NCBI RefSeq assembly: GCF_014839805.1
Contig: NC_051121.1
Span: 6,493,116 to 6,557,115 of the forward strand
From: Manduca sexta
Lineage: Eukaryota > Arthropoda > Insecta > Lepidoptera > Sphingidae
DNA: 64,000 bases
Direction of reading: 5' to 3'
Part shown: positions 46,931 through 59,980 of the stretch, in pieces
Numbering within the stretch: position 1 is the first letter of the stretch
Layout: every line of letters begins with the position of its first letter
The notes under the pieces: generated by a model
The model's input: the letters and a program-made list of their open reading frames with translations, nothing else
Told to the model about the DNA's origin: nothing
Database searches by the model: none
Translations under genes and position numbers: made by a program

Positions 46931-49200
46931 GCGACTTTGTTTTATACTATGTATTGATTTTGTAGCCACTTTTTATTTTAGTAAAGAAAAACAATCTGCT
47001 GCTACAGACGAAGTTATAACGTGATTTGAAGTTTTGAATTTATTTAGCAACTGTTGTGTCTGACTGTAACATCAGTCGCTGAGCTTAGAATAATTAAAAA
47101 ATATAATAAAATGAGTTCAGAATTTGAGTGGTAAAGTTATTTTAAGTAAAAAAATAAGCTCTAGAAACGTGGGCCTGTACTTAATATTCATGGGAACAAC
47201 TAGCAACTATTAGTACTTTAATAGTTCATAGTAACATTTCTATCCACTAACCACATCCAAAAAGTATATATTTACAATTTCCTCAGTCCTCATTCCCAGA
47301 GCCCAACAGGGGGTGGACACTTAGAACATTTTGTGTAATGATGAATGATTATATAACTTAATGCCGTTACATAGAGTTTAGTTTTGGTTGACAAAAGGAC
47401 GTCTCATCGTAACATCTTGTACCAACATAATAATCCAAAAAAAAATTAAAGCATGTTGGCTACCATGATAGTTGATAATTTGCCGCCATTGTTGACGGTA
47501 GATTTGTCATTGTTGAAGTTTATTTGCAAAAAAATTGTATAATTGCGATTATGTTCAATAATAAGTTAAGTTTTATGTCGAATATGTTGAGTTGAGCCAG
47601 CTTTTCCGTTTCGTGTATATTTCTTCTTGAAGGAATTTGTGTAGTGTGTGTTACGAGATAGTGATTCTTATTATTCCGAGATATTGACTCTAACTCTGTT
47701 TACATTAGGGTACCGGACTCATTTTTGTTCTTTACTATTATCAAATATTTACATAATATAAATTACAACACAGAAGGAATTATTAAAATCCGGTAAAAAA
47801 TCAACAAGTTATAAGTCTTTGAATTTCGGTGGAAGGGGTAATTAACAAGAAACAGAAAAGAGACGAAATATCCACATGTGACGTCATCGGGAATTACGAC
47901 GCGTGCGAAAAAAAGAGATGAAGCGATATCCCCACATCGCGCCCACTTCTGCACATTACAATATTTTAAATATGAATTACTCGCTCATTTTTTAACCAAT
48001 TGTTATGCAGTTTTCGCAGGAGTGCTTCTTTTTCGTATTATTAACCATTACATATAGAATAGTGTACAAAATCAAGCATAGGCCGGTCCCCTTTTGTGTA
48101 GTTTATTTATTTTGTGTGCGAGAATGGGGAAAAGAATTAATGTGTATAAAAATGTGAAGTTTGTGGCATACAAAAGTACCTAAAGTCAAACATATTTATG
48201 GCTAAGTATCCACTTGATCCACACCGGTAACAGAAAATTTATATTATGATTTAAAACATTACATAAAAGTGATGTATATTTAATTCAAATTTACAAACTC
48301 AGGTAGTCGTTGAAGAGAATACTCTAGATTATGGAGTTTCAATTTTATGCTTAGTAACCTAATCAAAAAGGCACGTGCGAAATCGATGAATTTGCCCTTG
48401 CAATAATTGTATCATAGTAATTGTTGATTGGGCGGAAAAAGATCATATATGTAAGGTATCGAATTTGACAATTTCCATATAAAATTGGAAATAAATAACG
48501 GAAAACTGGAGTGTTATGAATTTCTAAGTAGGAGACCTAAACATTATACAATTTATACATAAGAAATTCACGTGATAATATTGTGTATTTTCTAATTAAA
48601 TAAAGGGAATTATTAAAAATTGTGGACGTTTTATTTTTAATATTCTAAATTCAATCATAATTTATACCAGTGTAAGATTTATGGTCAGCAATTTTTATCG
48701 ATATAAATCTGTTGATACAAAATTATCGATAATATCGATTACATAAGGAACGTCCCTAGAAACGAGCAGATTTATAGTAAGTTGGCAGCCTTGCGTGTCA
48801 TTTTTCTGCGTAATATTGGTACAAAATATAACTCTACTGGGCTCACGTATGTGTGCGTGAGCTCAAATTCAATGTACTAAGTGCCGCCTCTTCTTACGTA
48901 GTATATTACTTACTCTATGGAGCCCAATAAACTAAAATTCCGATATTTGAGAGAGCATAATATTATTACCATTATTAAAAAATATTCAAAATCCGAAAAT
49001 GTTTATTTATAGAGGCAAAATTGAATAATAAAAATTCAAGTAATAACAAACAGTTCTAATTACTTTTTTGTGTTTTTCAATGATTTCCATAAATATATTT
49101 TTTAAAAATCGGTATTGGCATAATAAGTTAAAAACCGATAAACCTCATCACCCAACTTCCGATAAAAATTGAAATCTCTAGCCACACAGTCGATCGTCCG
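46931..49200. other. Intergenic, no gene recognised
   Basis: AT-rich sequence. Around 47850-47945 there is a mildly repetitive GC-richer patch (GACGTCATCGGGAATTACG and GATATCCCCACATCGCG). Around 48838-48925 is a segment flanked by GGGCTC and GAGCCC that may be a small inverted-repeat element. Neither is firmly classified. Confidence 0.4.
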
Positions 49201-49538
49201 TCTAACGGATTTGCATATTTTTTGTTTTTATTGTTTCTAAAAAGGATAAAAACACTATTTATATTGCATATGCTACTGAATTCTATAAATATCTGCGATT
49301 CATTAATCCATCGCTAGGTAGCGGCGGAACTTATGTGTGTTGTGTGAAAATATTTTTTACTGTTCATTGCTCTGTGATGAAACGTCAAAATTTTTGTGGA
49401 ATCGTGCCAGAGAAAATTTGCTTTATTGGAAATTTGTGATGTGTGCGATATCAGATAATTAATTAATTGAACACTAGATTCGCTGGTTGGTGCAGATTGC
49501 CGTTTTGGTTGCATGATTTTACACATCGACTTGTGAAG
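49200..49538 (+). other. Candidate non-coding first exon of the gene at 55604
   Basis: A segment of less AT-rich sequence ends in a good donor, TGTGAAG|GTAATG at 49538/49539, with no upstream ATG frame of note on this strand. It could be the 5' UTR exon spliced to the acceptor at 55603/55604. This is inference only: there is no transcript evidence, and the start is a guess. Confidence 0.2.
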
Positions 49539-49539
49539 G

Positions 49540-52500
49540 TAATGGTAGTTTAATTTTCTTTTGTTACGCTGAAATCTGTCGCGCGTGCAATAATTGCGCT
49601 TGTTGCGATGTTTTTGTGTCGCAAATGAATCGTTAGATTTTACTTTTCAATTTGACGTGAAAATTGCAAGTAACGTTCTATACAGATAGGTAGCGCGTTG
49701 TTTATAGGAAATGCGGAAGTAATTATTGCACATAGCCGAGCATACTACGAGAAGGTTTAGGATCCACGATAATAGCTTAGACAAACCATGACGTCCAACT
49801 GCGCCCTTGGGTAGTTTGCGTACTTTTTCAAATAAGATTGAAAAAGGGTGTTTTTAATTAATAAGACCTTATTTTTTAAAATAGATCCAAAGAAGCCACA
49901 TTAGAAGGTGTCATCTGCCGCTGTTTCTTACATAATATATTTAAATTTTACTTTATGATAATTTAGTATAGTGTATGAATATGTTTTATATGCATTTTAC
50001 ATAGAGATATATATAGTATTCTAGTAAAACATATTCTACATCTATTATTTGGCATCCTGATATAATAATAATTGGTGTATGTGAGCCCTTAATTTAAATA
50101 AACATGGGATGGCAAATTTTGGTGTATAAAAAAACTCATTAACAAAAAGTAAAACTGACTTTAAGAGCCACTACAAACTAAAATAATTAAGCTTTATATA
50201 TGAATTTTATATTTGGAATTGATTCATCCTTTAAATGGAACATTGTCTTCATATATTTGTGTTTTTTTTGCTTAGCCTAGCTGGCACTTTAAATTAAAGA
50301 CTGATAAAAAAGATGCCAGCTTTGTACTGGTGCCACTATAGAACGCTATGGAGATATAGAGACTTTTGTAGGGAGAAAACGCTTTACATGGGTTAAGCTG
50401 CAAGTAACATCTCATAAAATATTTAGTCATCAATTTACATCTGTTGCTAATTTAATGCATGTAATTTGCAATATTATCATATTAATATCAAATCAGGATG
50501 TATTTTTTTTTCTTAATTTTGTCATTGAAAGGGTTCAAATAATCTCTTTCATCATTGATCCATTAGTTTAAGTCCAAATAAATTTTTAATTGAATAAAAC
50601 AGTATGTGTTACTAGCCTGACGGCAACTAACGCTACTAACCATAAAAGGTAACAACAGGAATAAAGCACTGATCGCGTCATCCTAAAACATTTGATTTTA
50701 AGTCTCAAAACGCTGAGTAATTACCCAGGGCTCATCATTTGTCAAATTGGAGTACTACCGTGATTGAACAGTGATTCCTGGGGGTACAAATAGACATTGT
50801 ATTACATTGACAGTTTGAGGGTTAATTGATTCATCTTACATTTGTGATACAAAAATATCCAAAAAATTAAAAAAAAATGTGTAAATATGTATAAGGCTCA
50901 ATGTTGCAAAAATATGTTGCTTAAGTTAATTACTCTGCCAACTGTCAACATGTCATTGATCATTATAAATACACTTCCCTATTGACTATTTATGGAATTC
51001 TCATTTTTTTTTCAACTAAATTCTCAATAAATCTTTTCCTTTCCATTATAAAATAAATCCTAAAAATCAACTTTTTGTTGTTTTTCTATAAGGCAATATT
51101 TTTTGGAACTTTTGCTTATAAAACTGAAATCATTTTCTTCTAGGTTTCTAATAGAAATCTAATAATGTTTCTAATTCATCATGGATTCAATTTATTTAAT
51201 GAAAGTCAATGATGAGTTTTAGCAATTAAAGAATGTCTTTCTAAGTGGCTTGCAAAACATGAAACCTAAAGTAATTTTTCAATTACACTTTCACTTTCAA
51301 ACAAGTTGTTTGTAGTTGTTTTATTACACTTAGAATACTTGAGTTGTATAGAACATAAGAGCTTTGGATGGATACCAGAATATGAAGGTTAGATATCTAT
51401 AATATATGCTGTGTTTCTAGTATTATAATTAGTCATATATTATATATTATATTCATATACATTTAATACTAAACAATTTTTTATACAATGACTTAATCAG
51501 TGTCAAATATATCACTACATAATAGATATTAGGCACAATATTCAAGTCTTAGAATTTTATGCCAAAAAATATATAATGTTTTGAAAATAAAGATTTATAT
51601 TATACATTAATGGAGGGCATATACAGTGTATAAAATAACATTAAATTGAGAAATGTAGCTCTGAAAGTATTTTTTCTATGCTCATTTATCCTTATTTTTA
51701 GAATTTTTGAGGCAAAACAGGAAGATCACAATGCTGAGTATGCATACTATAAGTAATTTGAAATCAATATCAAGTTAAATTTAAATACTTCTTGTATTCT
51801 GCAATATTGTACAAGTTATACGAATTTATATATTGACTGAACATTATATAAAGTAATTTTAATGTAAATATCCAAACACACACAGTAGTTTTGATATTGT
51901 GTTAATAAATGACACCACCTATTAATTTTGACCACTACTAAAATTATGCAAAAAATTATCCATGAATAATATTTCTCATAAAAAATGTGGGTTTTAGTTT
52001 TATTTTTTAACACTTTGTAACTTAGTGGGAATATGGTGTGTGTGAATGTATTTTTGACTGAAAATGTATTAAGGCTTGTAAATTATTTTTTTATCTTACC
52101 ATTTTTTATCTATGGTTAGAGTATTTATGAGTAGCTTATTGTTATGAATGTCATCCTTTTTTCGAGGTTTATTTTAAATTGATAAAAAGACAAAATGTAT
52201 GACATTAAAATTATATAATTTAAAAAAATCTTGTCTGGTCGTAAATGACCAGTTGTTAATTTATGGTGAATATGTATATGAGTTTTTTTAGGTTATCACA
52301 AGTTGTTATCTAAAATATTGGCACAATGAATTAATTTAAATCATACACAATGATACTTTAATTAATTGATATATTTTGTCTATTGAGGCAATGATATCAT
52401 TCCATGACATTTCTATTGATTTTGGCGAAATAAATACGCCAGGAAAACTAATTGTATGTAATCACAACAATGTTAATATGCAACTATACTATTAGGTAAA

Positions 52501-52900
52501 ACGAGATGCCTCGGGTTCGATTCCTTTACTCACTAAATGATTGCGCCTGGGCTTGGCGGCGAGGTACTTTATAATTTAAAGTACCAATTTTATTTTAACC
52601 TATCTACCATGATTGGTTCAGAATAATTATAAATAGCGCCTGCAAATTCATGAACGCTTTTCATTTCCACCGGTTTCTATAATGTTGGAAACATTCTGTT
52701 ATTGTATACACACTTAAAATGCGCGCGCATTTATAACAAGGTATCAGTAAGTCCTTAAAACAACGTGTGCTTAGGAAAACAAGCGGAGATTCATATAGTA
52801 TAAGGGCGCGCTTAAATTTACGGCTGCAGCGGGACGGCAGCGCTCCGTCAGTCGCGGGAAAAAGTAATTCTATACAAAAAGTCAAGGCGCGGTTAATTTC
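49540..52900. other. Long AT-rich stretch, no gene recognised
   Basis: Very AT-rich with long poly-T and poly-A runs. A tRNA-box-B-like TCGGGTTCGATTCC near 52512 with flanking GGCGGCGAGGTAC may be a SINE remnant. The imperfect palindrome CTGGTCGTAAATGACCAG lies near 52235. If the first-exon guess at 49200-49538 is right, this is intron. Confidence 0.4.
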
Positions 52901-52904
52901 GAGG

Positions 52905-53000
52905 CAGCCTTATAGCCGATGTCAATAAATGATCCCAATCGCTATCGTAAGGTTGATCGCGAATGGACCGATCAGAATAACCTTTTTGGATACGAATAAT
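52905..53000 (+). mobile_element. Single arm of the inverted-repeat element seen at 35702-35872
   Basis: AGCCGATGTC, AATGATCCCAATCGCTAT, GCGAATGGACCGATCAGAATAA follow the left arm of the element at 35702. The other arm is not recognised here. Confidence 0.45.
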
Positions 53001-53319
53001 TTGATTCGATATTTTGATACGAATGATTTGTTTGAAGTTCTGTTTCGGCTGTAAGCAGAAATCAATAACCATTGGATGTATATTCTACCCATGACAATAT
53101 TATAGTTTGTTTATGAAATCCCTAATCAAAAAGGTACAAGCCACTTAGAATGGGAATTCCGGACTTAACGGAAATCAAGTATATATAACGACTTTTCCTT
53201 GTCTGAATTCCTTGATGGTTGTAACAGCTCTGTACATGTTATGACACCTTCTGAATGCGTTTACAAGTTGGCAAAAAGCAGTGATATTACTGGACATTAT
53301 GAGACCTAACATCTTTCTT

Positions 53320-53760
53320 TTTTGGCACGGAGTATCGCTATCTCCACTGGGAGGTGAGTGCAACGGATATGTTGGTTTCACCGGCCTTACGGCCCAATGT
53401 TGCCACTCGGGAGAATACAGCGGTTGATCGACCGTTGAACCGAGTCCCTGGCCCTATGTACAACTTACACTGGCATAGCAACCAAACTAGCGATGGCTTT
53501 CGGCGCGTATAGGGTGGCCGGGTATACTGTTCTACAAAGATAGCTGCTTGGAATCATGCCTGCGCGATAGCGCATTGCGGACCCTTTCTAAACGAAAAGA
53601 CTTCCCCGAACGATAAAGAACGCCTTAGGTGTATACGACAGTTGGAGACCGACCATCCCCATTGTCGACTTTGGAGTCGTTAAAATTGGATTGAGCAGCC
53701 CCCATTGCCATGCCACATTTAGTCGCTTCTCAGAAAAGTTATCAGTAGCTTAGCAACTAT
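53320..53760. other. GC-richer unexplained block
   Basis: The base composition changes clearly to a GC-richer stretch (GGCACGGAGTATCGC..., CACCGGCCTTACGGCCC, GCGCGTATAGGGTGGCCGG, GCGCGATAGCGCATTGCGG). No frame of useful length or splice pattern is open through it. It looks like a decayed mobile element or retrocopy. I could not name a source. Confidence 0.35.
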
Positions 53761-55603
53761 AAAACCAGCGGCGCGTCATCAAGTTATACATAAACAAACT
53801 TGATGTATATTAAGATGTCATAGACCTTTCGCTTTTCGTATTCTCCAGAGATATAATATTATCATAAAAAAGTAAAGTAAACTGGACTTAATCACAATAA
53901 GATGAATTATATTATATTCGAAAGGTCCTAGTGTTGTAAACATATAATTTTGTTAACAATACCCAGGGCATTAACATTGTTGACATTTGATTATTGTTTT
54001 TTTGTCGCAATAACGTAATACGGGCCACGTTTTCGTATCATTATCATTGTCAAGAAATTATCTGTATGTGATTTAGAACCCGTTCAGATGAAATTTTAAC
54101 GTGTATTGCTGTGTATACAGATTACAACTATGCCGAAAATCGTGTTATTATTTGTAATATTTTTGTGACATAAGTATAGTAACAAATAGCAATTTAGTCA
54201 ATGACATAAAAACGGAACAATAATTACATTTAAATAACTATCTTCGGGAATAGTAGAAGAAACATTACATTTTGAACCATTATAGAAATCGTTCATTAAA
54301 ATAGGACGGGTGGAATTTGCCATAAATTTGACCTTACCTTTGTTTATGTCATCTACCAGGAAGGCAAATTTTGTTAATGTAACTCAGGTAAAGCGACGTC
54401 ACCTAAATTTATGCCTTATGTTAAAAGGCTAGAACAGTTTATAATCGCATTTTCTTGTCTTTATTCATCGTTGCGGTTCTCTTAAACTACCGTTAGTGTG
54501 ATTTCTATTTTTTATGGTTTTCCTGTAATTGAAAATACGTAAATAATATTCCTTAAACTGGTGTATAAGGAATATTTCATCCGTTTGATGTCGCATGAAT
54601 AGGAGTGAATTTTCGAATATTTACAAAAGATGTTAACTAGTAGTACATGTAAAATTTTATAGCTTTTACGTACTTTATATCGGCAAATCTCTTATTTATT
54701 ATATATAGTACTACCATTGTGTTGGTTGATTACAATACCTTTTCATAATATAGGAAACATTTTCCTTTTATCCTTCCAGATATATTAGTCACATGTCAAA
54801 TCGCAAGTGAATATCATACATCAAAGAGGTCCAACGTTAGCACTCAGCATAGTTTGGCGTTATAATGATACATCGTTCATATTGTGTATTATGCTTAATA
54901 TTATTATGTGTTTAAATAAATAGTTAATGTGTTTTCGTATGCGTCGACTTTTTCAAATGTTCATCAGAGATGAGATACAATAAAACGGTATAATTCTCCT
55001 CGTCCCAAAATTAATAACCGCACAGCTCTGGTTGAATTTCAAATAAACCATATTACGGCGATATTAGCAGTCACTCTGTCCTCATTTTAGATAGCAAACA
55101 AAATAATGTACGTTGGTTGTCATGACACAACCGTGAAATTGGCTAGACTGACGGTATCTTATCTCTTTAATATCGGAGTCATGTTGGGCGCTACGACATA
55201 GTCAAAACAACGATTGATTTGTTATGACGACGGCTGTTGTTTGCACTTATCGAGTGGTTTTAAACGCGAGTTATAAAATTGCAGTTTGGTTTTTAGTTTT
55301 GAGTAATTGGTAGAGTAACGTTGATTTGCCTGCAGAATGAATGGGTCCCGGACTAGGGTAGAGTCTCTCAGAAAACTAACTCTAATTGAGAGCTTGCTGT
55401 TGATAGTGGGATTTCAGAATTCCAAAACACTCCTGTCACTTCGCTAATTCCTATTCATTTCTATAAATCTGTCATCCACATTCTTTTGGTATTATTTATC
55501 TTAATGATATTCATGTTACCAATTGTCTTGTTTTTGTTACGATAAAAATATATTTGGATTATTACATTACCTATATTCGTTTTTAACCAAATGTTTGTTG
55601 CAG
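53761..55603. other. AT-rich sequence before a coding exon, nothing recognised
   Basis: No splice-flanked open frame or element ends are visible. The last part (TTTGTTGCAG) is the acceptor of the exon at 55604. Confidence 0.45.
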
Positions 55604-55705
55604 GTGATTTGTGGAGATGAGCTCTCCGCCGCCGGTCCAGTTGGAGGTGGAGGTTGGCGACGACTCCATGGAAGACGACGCCGCTGACATGATCCCGGCC
55701 GACAG
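55604..55705 (+). CDS. First coding exon of an unidentified gene (isoform 1), body beyond window
   Basis: The acceptor TTTGTTGCAG|G precedes the exon and the donor GACAG|GTACC closes it. ATG at 55617 has a purine at -3 (GAGATGA). The coding part, 89 nt, gives 29 residues and ends two bases into a codon: MSSPPPVQLEV, then an acidic stretch EVGDDSMEDDAADMIPAD. The GC content is far above the surroundings, as expected for coding sequence. An acceptor before the start codon implies an upstream non-coding exon, possibly 49200-49538. I do not recognise the family from 29 residues. See the exon at 60615, which ends in the same phase. Confidence 0.6.
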
Positions 55706-55977
55706 GTACCAACTACACAACATACTTTGAACTTAGACTGGCGAAATTAAACTTAATTTTATATTATGGAATTAATCATGCAAGCATTATTTGTCTTGCG
55801 ATTAGACCTGGTAACCTTATCCAGAACTTTGGGACCCCAAATAGACTAGACAGGTTAATATTTTGGAACGATGTATTGATCAATCGTAGCTGTTTTTAAA
55901 TTATAGGATAGCAACAGGTTTAGAGGAGAGGTGAGGTAAATAAATAACATCAGTCGTAAAGTAGTGTGAGGTCTTCA

Positions 55978-56189
55978 CATCTAACACTAATATTATAAAG
56001 AAAAGTTTTTAACTTTTTTTTTTTTTGTAGGGGATAATCTCTAGAACAACTAAACCGATTTAGAAAATTCTTTTACTAATAGGAAGCTTTATTATTACTG
56101 ATTGCCAAAGGCTACTTTTATCCCGGGAAAATATTTATCCCGAATTAATGTTATCACACGGGCAGAGCCGCTGGCAAAAGCTTGTCTAG
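55978..56189 (+). mobile_element. Helitron remnant
   Basis: It begins with CTAACACTAATATTATAAAG, a decayed form of the Helitron 5' end. It contains TAGAACAACTAAACCGATTTAG and the hairpin region CACGGGCAGAGCCGCTGGCAAAAGC, and ends CTTGTCTAG. The terminal T is not present, so the 3' end is altered. About 210 bp, no coding. Confidence 0.6.
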
Positions 56190-56566
56190 CATTAATTTCA
56201 ACTTTGTTATGAGCTGTTGATTTTACACGCGCGACAAAAATGTTAACATTGTAATTTTACTGAGGCTGTGACATTCGTTTCTTATCGTGTTTTCTATACG
56301 TTACGCGTTATAGAGAACAAACGCATTTGCTCAGTTGTCGCCTTGATCTATATTTTGAAATCAGTTTTCACTTTTCTGTCCGTCGTTTGTGGAAGCGATA
56401 TGTGTTTTAATGAATTTGAGTTTCATTTTGTTGGGTGATGTTCCAGATTTAATTGAATCATGTTGAGTATTTTTCAAATAGTATATGCTTCAGTATTATT
56501 ATTACGCTTAGGTTTCAAAAGGCAAAGCAGATATTACGAATTCTCAGTGAGCAGGATCTTAGATTG

Positions 56567-58200
56567 GGGGCATTCCACGTGAAGCGGGCACGAAAAAAAA
56601 CTCGAGGTCTCAGATTTTCGTAATATTTGATTATGTTATACCTGTATATATCCTCGATTCAGATACAAAATATTATTAAAGTATAAAGCCTGGTTAGCGA
56701 GTAAAAGGACTTTGAAGTTTTGACTGGCCGGCTGGTATATGCCACTTCGAATCCAATTATCAAGTTTTTAAATGTTACAATAAAATAAATAAAGCAATGA
56801 AATAAATAATTCATTTAATGAGCTTTTTTATTGTATTTTTGGAAATTGAAAAATGATTTTTTTTCTTTGAAAAAAATGTGTTTGAAAGTTTCAAACTTGA
56901 ATTTCACAAAGTTGGCATATTTATATATTTTTATTTTTTTCTAAAAATAGCTACTATTGTATAGATAACCCCTGCGAAGTTTCATAATGGGCTGAGAAGT
57001 AGTTTAGAGCTAGACCGATTACAGTGCCGAAGCGCGGCGGTCGCCAGAAAGAGCGAAGTAGTAAAACTTTCAATTAAACTAAATACTTTCGATCAGACTA
57101 TTTTATCATGTTTTGCATCGCGCTAACGATTCAATTACATCTGATTATAATATTAAAAAACATATTTATATTACTGACGGTGCACAACAACATTTGAAAC
57201 TTGGCAAGGATAATCTATATACAATATTGGCTATTTTAGTAGAAAAAGTTATTATATAAATATGCCAATTTTGTGAAATACAAGTTTGAAACATTAAAAT
57301 ATATATGAATAATAATAATAAATAGTAGTAGTAATAATAAATATGAGTTTGTGGCATTGATGTTCTAGCCTATATGTATAAGCAGTCGGGTATCGTGATG
57401 GCTTTGTTTGATGCGTTATGTAAACTAGCTTGTGTCTCCAGGCGTTTTAGGTTATCACCGAGACCGTCAAATTGCCCTTCTGCCATGTGAAGTGGCACGA
57501 AAATGAAATTCTGCATCTTTACCACAATCCTGTTTGAAATATAACAAGTTAATACAATTAAATCTTTTTAAAATGTTGTTGTGCACCGTCAGTAATATAA
57601 ATATATTTTTTTATATTATAATCAGATGTAATTGAATCGTTAGCGCGATGCAAAACATGATAAAATACTCTGATCGAAAGTATTTAGTTTAATTGAAAGT
57701 TTTTACTACTTCGCTCTTTTTGGCGACCGCCGCGCTTCGGCACTGTAATCGGTCTAGCTCCTAAACTACTTCTCAGCCCATTATGAAACTTCGCAGGGAT
57801 TATCTATACAATAGTAGCTATTTTTAGAAAAAAAATAAAAAATATATAAATATGCCAACTTTGTGAAATTCAAGTTTGAAACTTTCAAACACATTTTTTT
57901 CAAAGAAAAAATCATTTTTCAATTTTAAAAATACAATAAAAAAGCTCATTAAATGAAGTATTTATTTCATTGCTTTATTTATTTTATTGTAACATTTAAA
58001 AACTTGATAATTGGATTCGAAGTGGCGTATACCAGCCGGCCAGTCAAAACTTCAAAGTCCTTTTACTCGCTAACCAGGCTTTATACTTTAATAATATTTT
58101 GTATCTGGATCGAGGACATATACAGGTATAACATAATCAAATATTACGAAAATCTGAGACATCGAGTTTTTTTTCGTGCCCGCTTCACGTGGAATGCCCC
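56567..58200. mobile_element. Palindromic (foldback-type) transposon with ~630-bp inverted arms
   Basis: The left arm is 56567 to ~57194 and the right arm ~57571 to 58200, near-identical as inverted copies. Both ends are GGGGCATTCCACGTGAAGCG. The 4-bp ATTG at 56563-56566 and 58201-58204 is a target duplication. The centre (~57195-57570) holds unique sequence plus a diverged third copy of an arm segment: 57190-57300 resembles 57783-57895 in direct orientation. No transposase frame is seen; the 86-aa frame at 57953 is arm sequence. The length of the arms is unlike ordinary MITEs. Superfamily is undetermined: a non-TTAA 4-bp duplication would fit several DNA transposon groups. The element lies between two possible alternative first exons. 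Confidence 0.85.
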
Positions 58201-58204
58201 ATTG

Positions 58205-59157
58205 GTCATTTGACTATCTGCTAAACGTCAACAGCTTTTGAAGATGGTCTGATCATGCTGAGAATTTATAACATGTAAACACTTGGTTTAAGAATTTATT
58301 AGACTTCATTTCTAGTTTCACAAGCGACCTGATTATTTCCATATACTACACAATAAATCTGTCTCATATAGTGTTCGGAATTAAACACATTTAAGTTAGA
58401 ATTGATGTGTGGAACGTTCATAATTATAATGTATCGGTATTTCTGTGGATCGGTAACTCGTCTGCGTTCAGTTGGCATATTATCAAATGGGTCGCCAAAC
58501 ATAATTTCAATCTAACACGGTTCGTGCTAAAGTTCGATGGTACAGTTTGTAATCCAAGGGTCGGCAGAGATTAAACAGACATTGGCAGATATCATAATTT
58601 TGTTTCCCGCTTTGCTATGGAGGGGTGTGGAAAAAATATATTACCAACTCCTCCCTATACTTCTAATTTATTAATTTCTTTGTGGACTAATTAGTGCTCG
58701 TCGAGCGTCACCGCTCGGTGTCATAAAATGCGTGCCACTGTCGATGCTGGCTTACAGTTTTGCGGTGGTGGATGTGAGGGCGGGAAAGTTTTATTGTAGA
58801 AATTGGCATAATATTCTTTGAATACAATTAAATGACGAGACGAGCAAACCGCATACCTGGGTAATCGTCACTTTATCTTTTGTGGGACCGTCTTCTTAGA
58901 ACTGGTCATCAAGTTCATAAGTACCCGGCTACATGGATCCGTTCGAAACGTTTGTTCGTGAGACAAAAGTATTATTATATTAGTAGAAACATTGTCAGAA
59001 TTAAAGCAACAGTTTCCGAAAGAATCTATTTAATTCTATATATTAGTAGGCATAGATTTTTACCATCACCTCGCTACCCTTATCCCACTTTACCTGAGTT
59101 CGTCATGTTTTATTCTTCGCTTTCTTATTATCCGTCGTCATCTATATCTTCTATCTA
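58205..59157. other. Presumed intron, nothing recognised
   Basis: AT-rich sequence with a few GC-richer patches (58690-58790). Open frames at 58299 (-) and 58880 (+) lack family features and splice support. The stretch ends in a (TCTA)n run before the Helitron. Confidence 0.4.
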
Positions 59158-59980
59158 TCTATACTTATAATAAATCTGTAGAGAGATCAATTCTGTACAT
59201 GAAATATATTTCCAAAATAACTATCAGGGGGTGATTAGGGATCGATACTGATGCCAAAAATGCAATTAGTAAAATTTTTGTCTGTCTGTCTGTCTGTATA
59301 ACCGTTATAGAAACAAAAACTACTCGACGGATTTTAACGAAACTTGGTACAATTATTTGTCATACTCCTGTGCTGGTTATAGTATACTTTTCATTACGCT
59401 ACAATTAATAGGAGCAGAGCAGTGAAGGGAAATGTTGGGAAAACGGGAGAAGTTACTCCATTTTTAAGCTTCCGTCGCGTGTGCAACCTTAATGGTTAAA
59501 GCTACGCAGAAATCATGTATGACGGAAATGTTCTCCTTAAAATTATGTAAAAAATATCCCACGACAGCATATGTCTATCTTTTATGGTTGACTCACAATA
59601 ACACGTGTAACTCCCGATAGCTTAGCAGTTCGAAGCTTTCTCATTATATTTGTCTACTCTTACGTTTATAACACTCTCAGTCATCCCTAATTTAAAAAGT
59701 TAACATTATTATTAAATATTCCATAAAAAAGAATCATAGAAATCGGTATAGAAACACCAAAGTTATACATGAAATACGCTAATAATAAGCCATCACGCGT
59801 GAATACTGAATCATGCTATAAGCTTCCTTCGATTTCGCCAGGATCCCATCATCAGACCCTGACCGGACAATCGGACCACCTGCATACCACCATACATTAA
59901 AAAACATCCCGACAAATTGAGCACCTCCTCCATTTTTGAAGTCCGAAATCCACGCGGGCGAAGCTGCGAGCGGAAGCTAG
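59158..59980 (+). mobile_element. Non-autonomous Helitron
   Basis: The 5' end A|TCTATACTTATAATAAATC and the 3' end CACGCGGGCGAAGCTGCGAGC, then GGAAGCTAG|T, fit the lepidopteran form. A (TCTG)n run is at 59280-59298. The block AGGAGCAGAGCAGTGAAGGG to CTTCCGTCGCGTG matches the distal part of the Helitron at 45367-46744, but here the minisatellite is absent. No coding. Confidence 0.8.

Noticed and set aside
57953..58213. 86-aa forward frame
   Set aside because: It lies wholly in the right arm of the palindromic element, has no motif, and the matching left arm does not preserve it.
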